From assembly GCA_022578605.1 (NCBI GenBank), contig MU394059.1:558001-622000 (forward strand): 64,000 nt of DNA, given 5' to 3'. The stretch is from Camillea tinctor (Eukaryota; Ascomycota; Sordariomycetes; Xylariales; Xylariaceae). This document shows, one piece after another, positions 61,201 to 64,000 of the stretch (the first letter of the stretch is position 1; the number at the start of each line of letters is the position of its first letter). The notes under the pieces are model-generated. The model was not told the origin of the DNA, did not search any database, and was given only the letters and a program-made list of their open reading frames with translations. Made by a program: the position numbers and the translations under genes.

Positions 61201-64000
61201 ATCATGGGCAGACCTGGGAGAATGCAGGAACACGCATTCCGATGGGCCAATGGACTGTTGTCGTTCTCAGCCGCAGACGAGGCTCCTGATTTACTATCGC
61301 TTTGTAATCGGGTACTGACGCGTTCTACGAAGGTCCCAATTTCAACCGCAAGAAGGAGAGTTTCACGTGAATTACCCGGGTTGTCTCCTACCTCATCCCA
61401 CTCCTCCACTATGTACACACATACACACATCACCTTTCTTAAGGACTCACAGAAAGCGACTCCTCGTCAGATTGGATAGGTTTCGGGTGTGCACGCTACC
61501 TCATTTGGTGACAGTGTCTCAGAGGAAAGAATCCCCACCAGCACACAGACATGATCATCACGACTAAAAGGGGTCCCCACCTCCACGAAAGGTATGACAG
61601 CCGATGGCATCGGCGATACCTCCGAATTAGCTAAAAGCGGATTGTACACAACCGGCAAGTTGTGCTAGTATGTAGCGCCTTTTTTTTTTCTCATCAGGTT
61701 TGTTTTCCTCTTACCCTCTTAACCCACGTGGATCATATCTAAGGTAGAGTTGCAATCACCCTGTTTTCTTCAGCTATTAGCATGACGACCGTGATATCCG
61801 GCATCCGTTAAGAACCTGTCACCCCCACATTCCTTCTGGTCTATAGGACATCTAGACCTTCAAACCCCTCCCCATACCCCCCCATGACATTTGCAAGTTC
61901 AGAAACAGGTACATGGTACATACCTGTCATTAACAAGGCATGACCCTGTTAGGATACTATCCGTCACTAGCACTTAGGTATATGTGTTCGTGCTGCTACG
62001 ATGATTTTGACAAGCTTGTGGATCAAAGATGGTTAATGATGAGACGGACCTCACTGATGCCTAACCTTGGTCTCTTCTTGATTATACTAACTACATAAAA
62101 GTATTCCTGCGTAGCAGATTGGAAAAAAGTGACGGGGGGGAGGGCAATGGCTTGGTTGTGGTGGTGACCTGACTGTAGACTGTTTCCAACTCAACTTACC
62201 AACTTGCAGAGGAAATGTATGCATGGAATGAGCGATTTGTGCGACCAATGTATTGTTGGTCGCTGAAGAGGCCCTCTCTTTTCCTATCTATGTACATAAC
62301 TTACCTATGTGGCCTCCTCGATACGTGTACCCGTGCCGAGATTTCCTTGCCTGCCGGTTTCATTTGCCTATGATCTACACCAGGTATACCATACTCCGTA
62401 CCTAATAATAACCCGTTTTATCACACGCGACGTACCTAGCCTTTGCTTATCAAGTTCTCTATGGCTTGCTGGGATCCAGGGTCAACAGATATCATCACTC
62501 GGATTTTTCTCTCTCGCAAAATAGCAGGGCTGGCGTAAGCAAATTTGCCAACTTTCTGTAGGCTATAGAAAACTAGGTTATGTACTTGAGAACTGATACG
62601 GCGATACGGTACGCTAGCACTCATCAAGAAGCTTCTCATCTTTCATCACGAAGATCAATTTAGAGCAATTCCCAAACATGAGCTACCTACCCAACGCATC
62701 GTTAGGCATCTATCATTGCAATCGTTTAAGGGGAAGTGGGTAAGGTATGGCTATGGTGAAGCCACACTAACGCCGGGGAATATCACACCTAGGTGAACCT
62801 GATGGAATAATTTTCTTTCCCCTCTAAATTCGCCTCTTAGTATACGTGAGCTATACTACTCGTTGTTTCCTCCCCCCTTTTCGATTAATAGACATCCTGG
62901 GTCTTAAACACTGGTGAACCAGCCAGTAACAGCCATCAACCGGGGTTGTTCGGATAGTCCACAGGGTTCATGGTTTACGTACCGAATGCCTCCACCGCCT
63001 GATGTACAACACGGGAGATGTTTCTGAAAGAAGGAATCGTTTCGTGAATGGATTAAAAAAAAAAAAAAACTAAACCCTTAAATCCCTATTGTTAATAGTA
63101 TAAGATATACGTTTACAAATCTCGGATCGAGTTCTAGTCCCACTCTCGTCAGTGGCCTGAATGGTCTGAATGACTTTCGTTCTTTCGTCTAGTCGGTGTG
63201 GTCGACATAAACCATGCCCAATGTTACGAACTTACATACTACGTAGTTGTAGGTTATAGCATGGGAAAGGTTGAGTTGCAACAGCCGTGCTGTATGTGGG
63301 GGTTTCCTGCATCAGTACCCTTCCCGTGAAATGCCGGCAGGTCCAATACATAGTATATATATATATTATGTTATGTAGTATACACACTCAGTTACATTTC
63401 TACATATATAGATTCTCCTAGTTCTTCTTCTAATAACTCTTGGCAACATGAAAATATTCCGACGTCGATATGATTTGCCTAGACTTCGCTTACAGGCGGA
63501 GCTTGGTTTTCGATGTAGCGTCTAGCTAAAGGAATACAGTATAGGTATACTTAACAAGGATTTCTCTGCTCTTGCTTAGCCGGGGAATTCGTTCATCGCA
63601 GACCATCGGTGTCGTAATTGTGCGTTGTAACTCACAGAATAACAGCCTAGACAATGCCAACCTAGTCTTCCCTTTCTTAGTATACATATCTAGCACAGAC
63701 ATGTGTATCCTGGAACCCTCCCCACTGGTTAACAGACGTTGCATTTCCTACGTAGTACATATAGTAATAATGTCCGACCGGATGTCGCAAAGGCATGATC
63801 CGTGGCATCTTAGCGACATCGTCCTTGCAGCGATCTTTATTTTTCTTCATTTTTGTGTGTGCAATCCATGCCTTGGATCAAGAGGCAGGAATTGGTCTCT
63901 TCTGGGGTCGTTGAGGGGGCAAGGAGGGGGTGTTCGCTCTTTTCCTTGTCTCGCTTGGTCTCATGGTGTCCACAATCCGTTCTAAAGATACGGGAGACCC
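58201..64000. other. Gene-free region, part 4
   Basis: A run of 17 T lies at 58237-58253. CACCTAGGTG lies at 62786-62795, an A-run at 63055-63069 and an (AT)n run at 63353-63367. The open frame at 63572-63985 is hydrophobic in parts but has no motif I recognise. No gene was supported up to the window edge. Confidence 0.45.
58237..58253. repeat. Poly-T tract (17 T)
   Basis: Seventeen consecutive T followed by CCCTCTCTC. Confidence 0.85.

Overview
The window looks like nuclear DNA of a filamentous ascomycete (Pezizomycotina; a sordariomycete is my best guess, by inference). The evidence is short introns of about 47 to 105 bp with GTAAGT/GTATGT-type donors, fungal protein families, a transposon relic carrying RIP-like stop codons, and no operon structure. 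Gene density is low: eight complete or nearly complete genes, one gene fragment at the left edge and one dead transposon in 64 kb. I rebuilt exons by hand from reading-frame continuity, splice signals and family motifs; no alignment was run.

Left part (1-22 kb): the 3' end of an RTA1-like membrane protein; a type II membrane glycosyltransferase-like protein (625-2256, minus); a dead Mutator-like element (3550-6930) that keeps 19-bp terminal inverted repeats and a perfect 9-bp target duplication; a DOCK-family Rho/Rac exchange factor (9431-15625, minus, 2046 aa); and a fungal C2H2-type finger protein in five exons (19861-21999, minus) with a perfect hairpin in its 5' leader.

Middle part (22-42 kb): the ubiquitin-chain elongation factor E4/UFD2 in eight exons (26773-30553, minus, 1120 aa); a Cys-rich, single-pass membrane protein with a very GC-rich Pro/Ser tail (35000-36636, plus, N-terminus unresolved); a GRE2-like extended SDR reductase (37502-38683, minus, three exons, 337 aa); and a berberine-bridge-type FAD oxidoreductase (39719-41497, minus, seven exons, 475 aa) in which the histidine that normally binds flavin covalently is a serine. 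The last two form a possible two-gene redox pair.

Right part (42-64 kb): one gene, a four-finger C2H2 transcription factor (45472-46942, minus, four exons, 425 aa). About 17 kb upstream of it contains no gene I can support. Intergenic DNA throughout carries microsatellites, homopolymer tracts and repeated copies of palindromes built on CCTAGG (for example TACCTAGGTA).

Most genes are housekeeping or signalling functions (vesicle and actin signalling, ubiquitin, glycosylation, transcription) and do not form one pathway. I did not find a clear new multi-gene system. The strongest leads are the Mutator-like element, the flavoenzyme with the altered FAD-binding motif, the leader hairpin and the long gene-free region upstream of the zinc-finger regulator.
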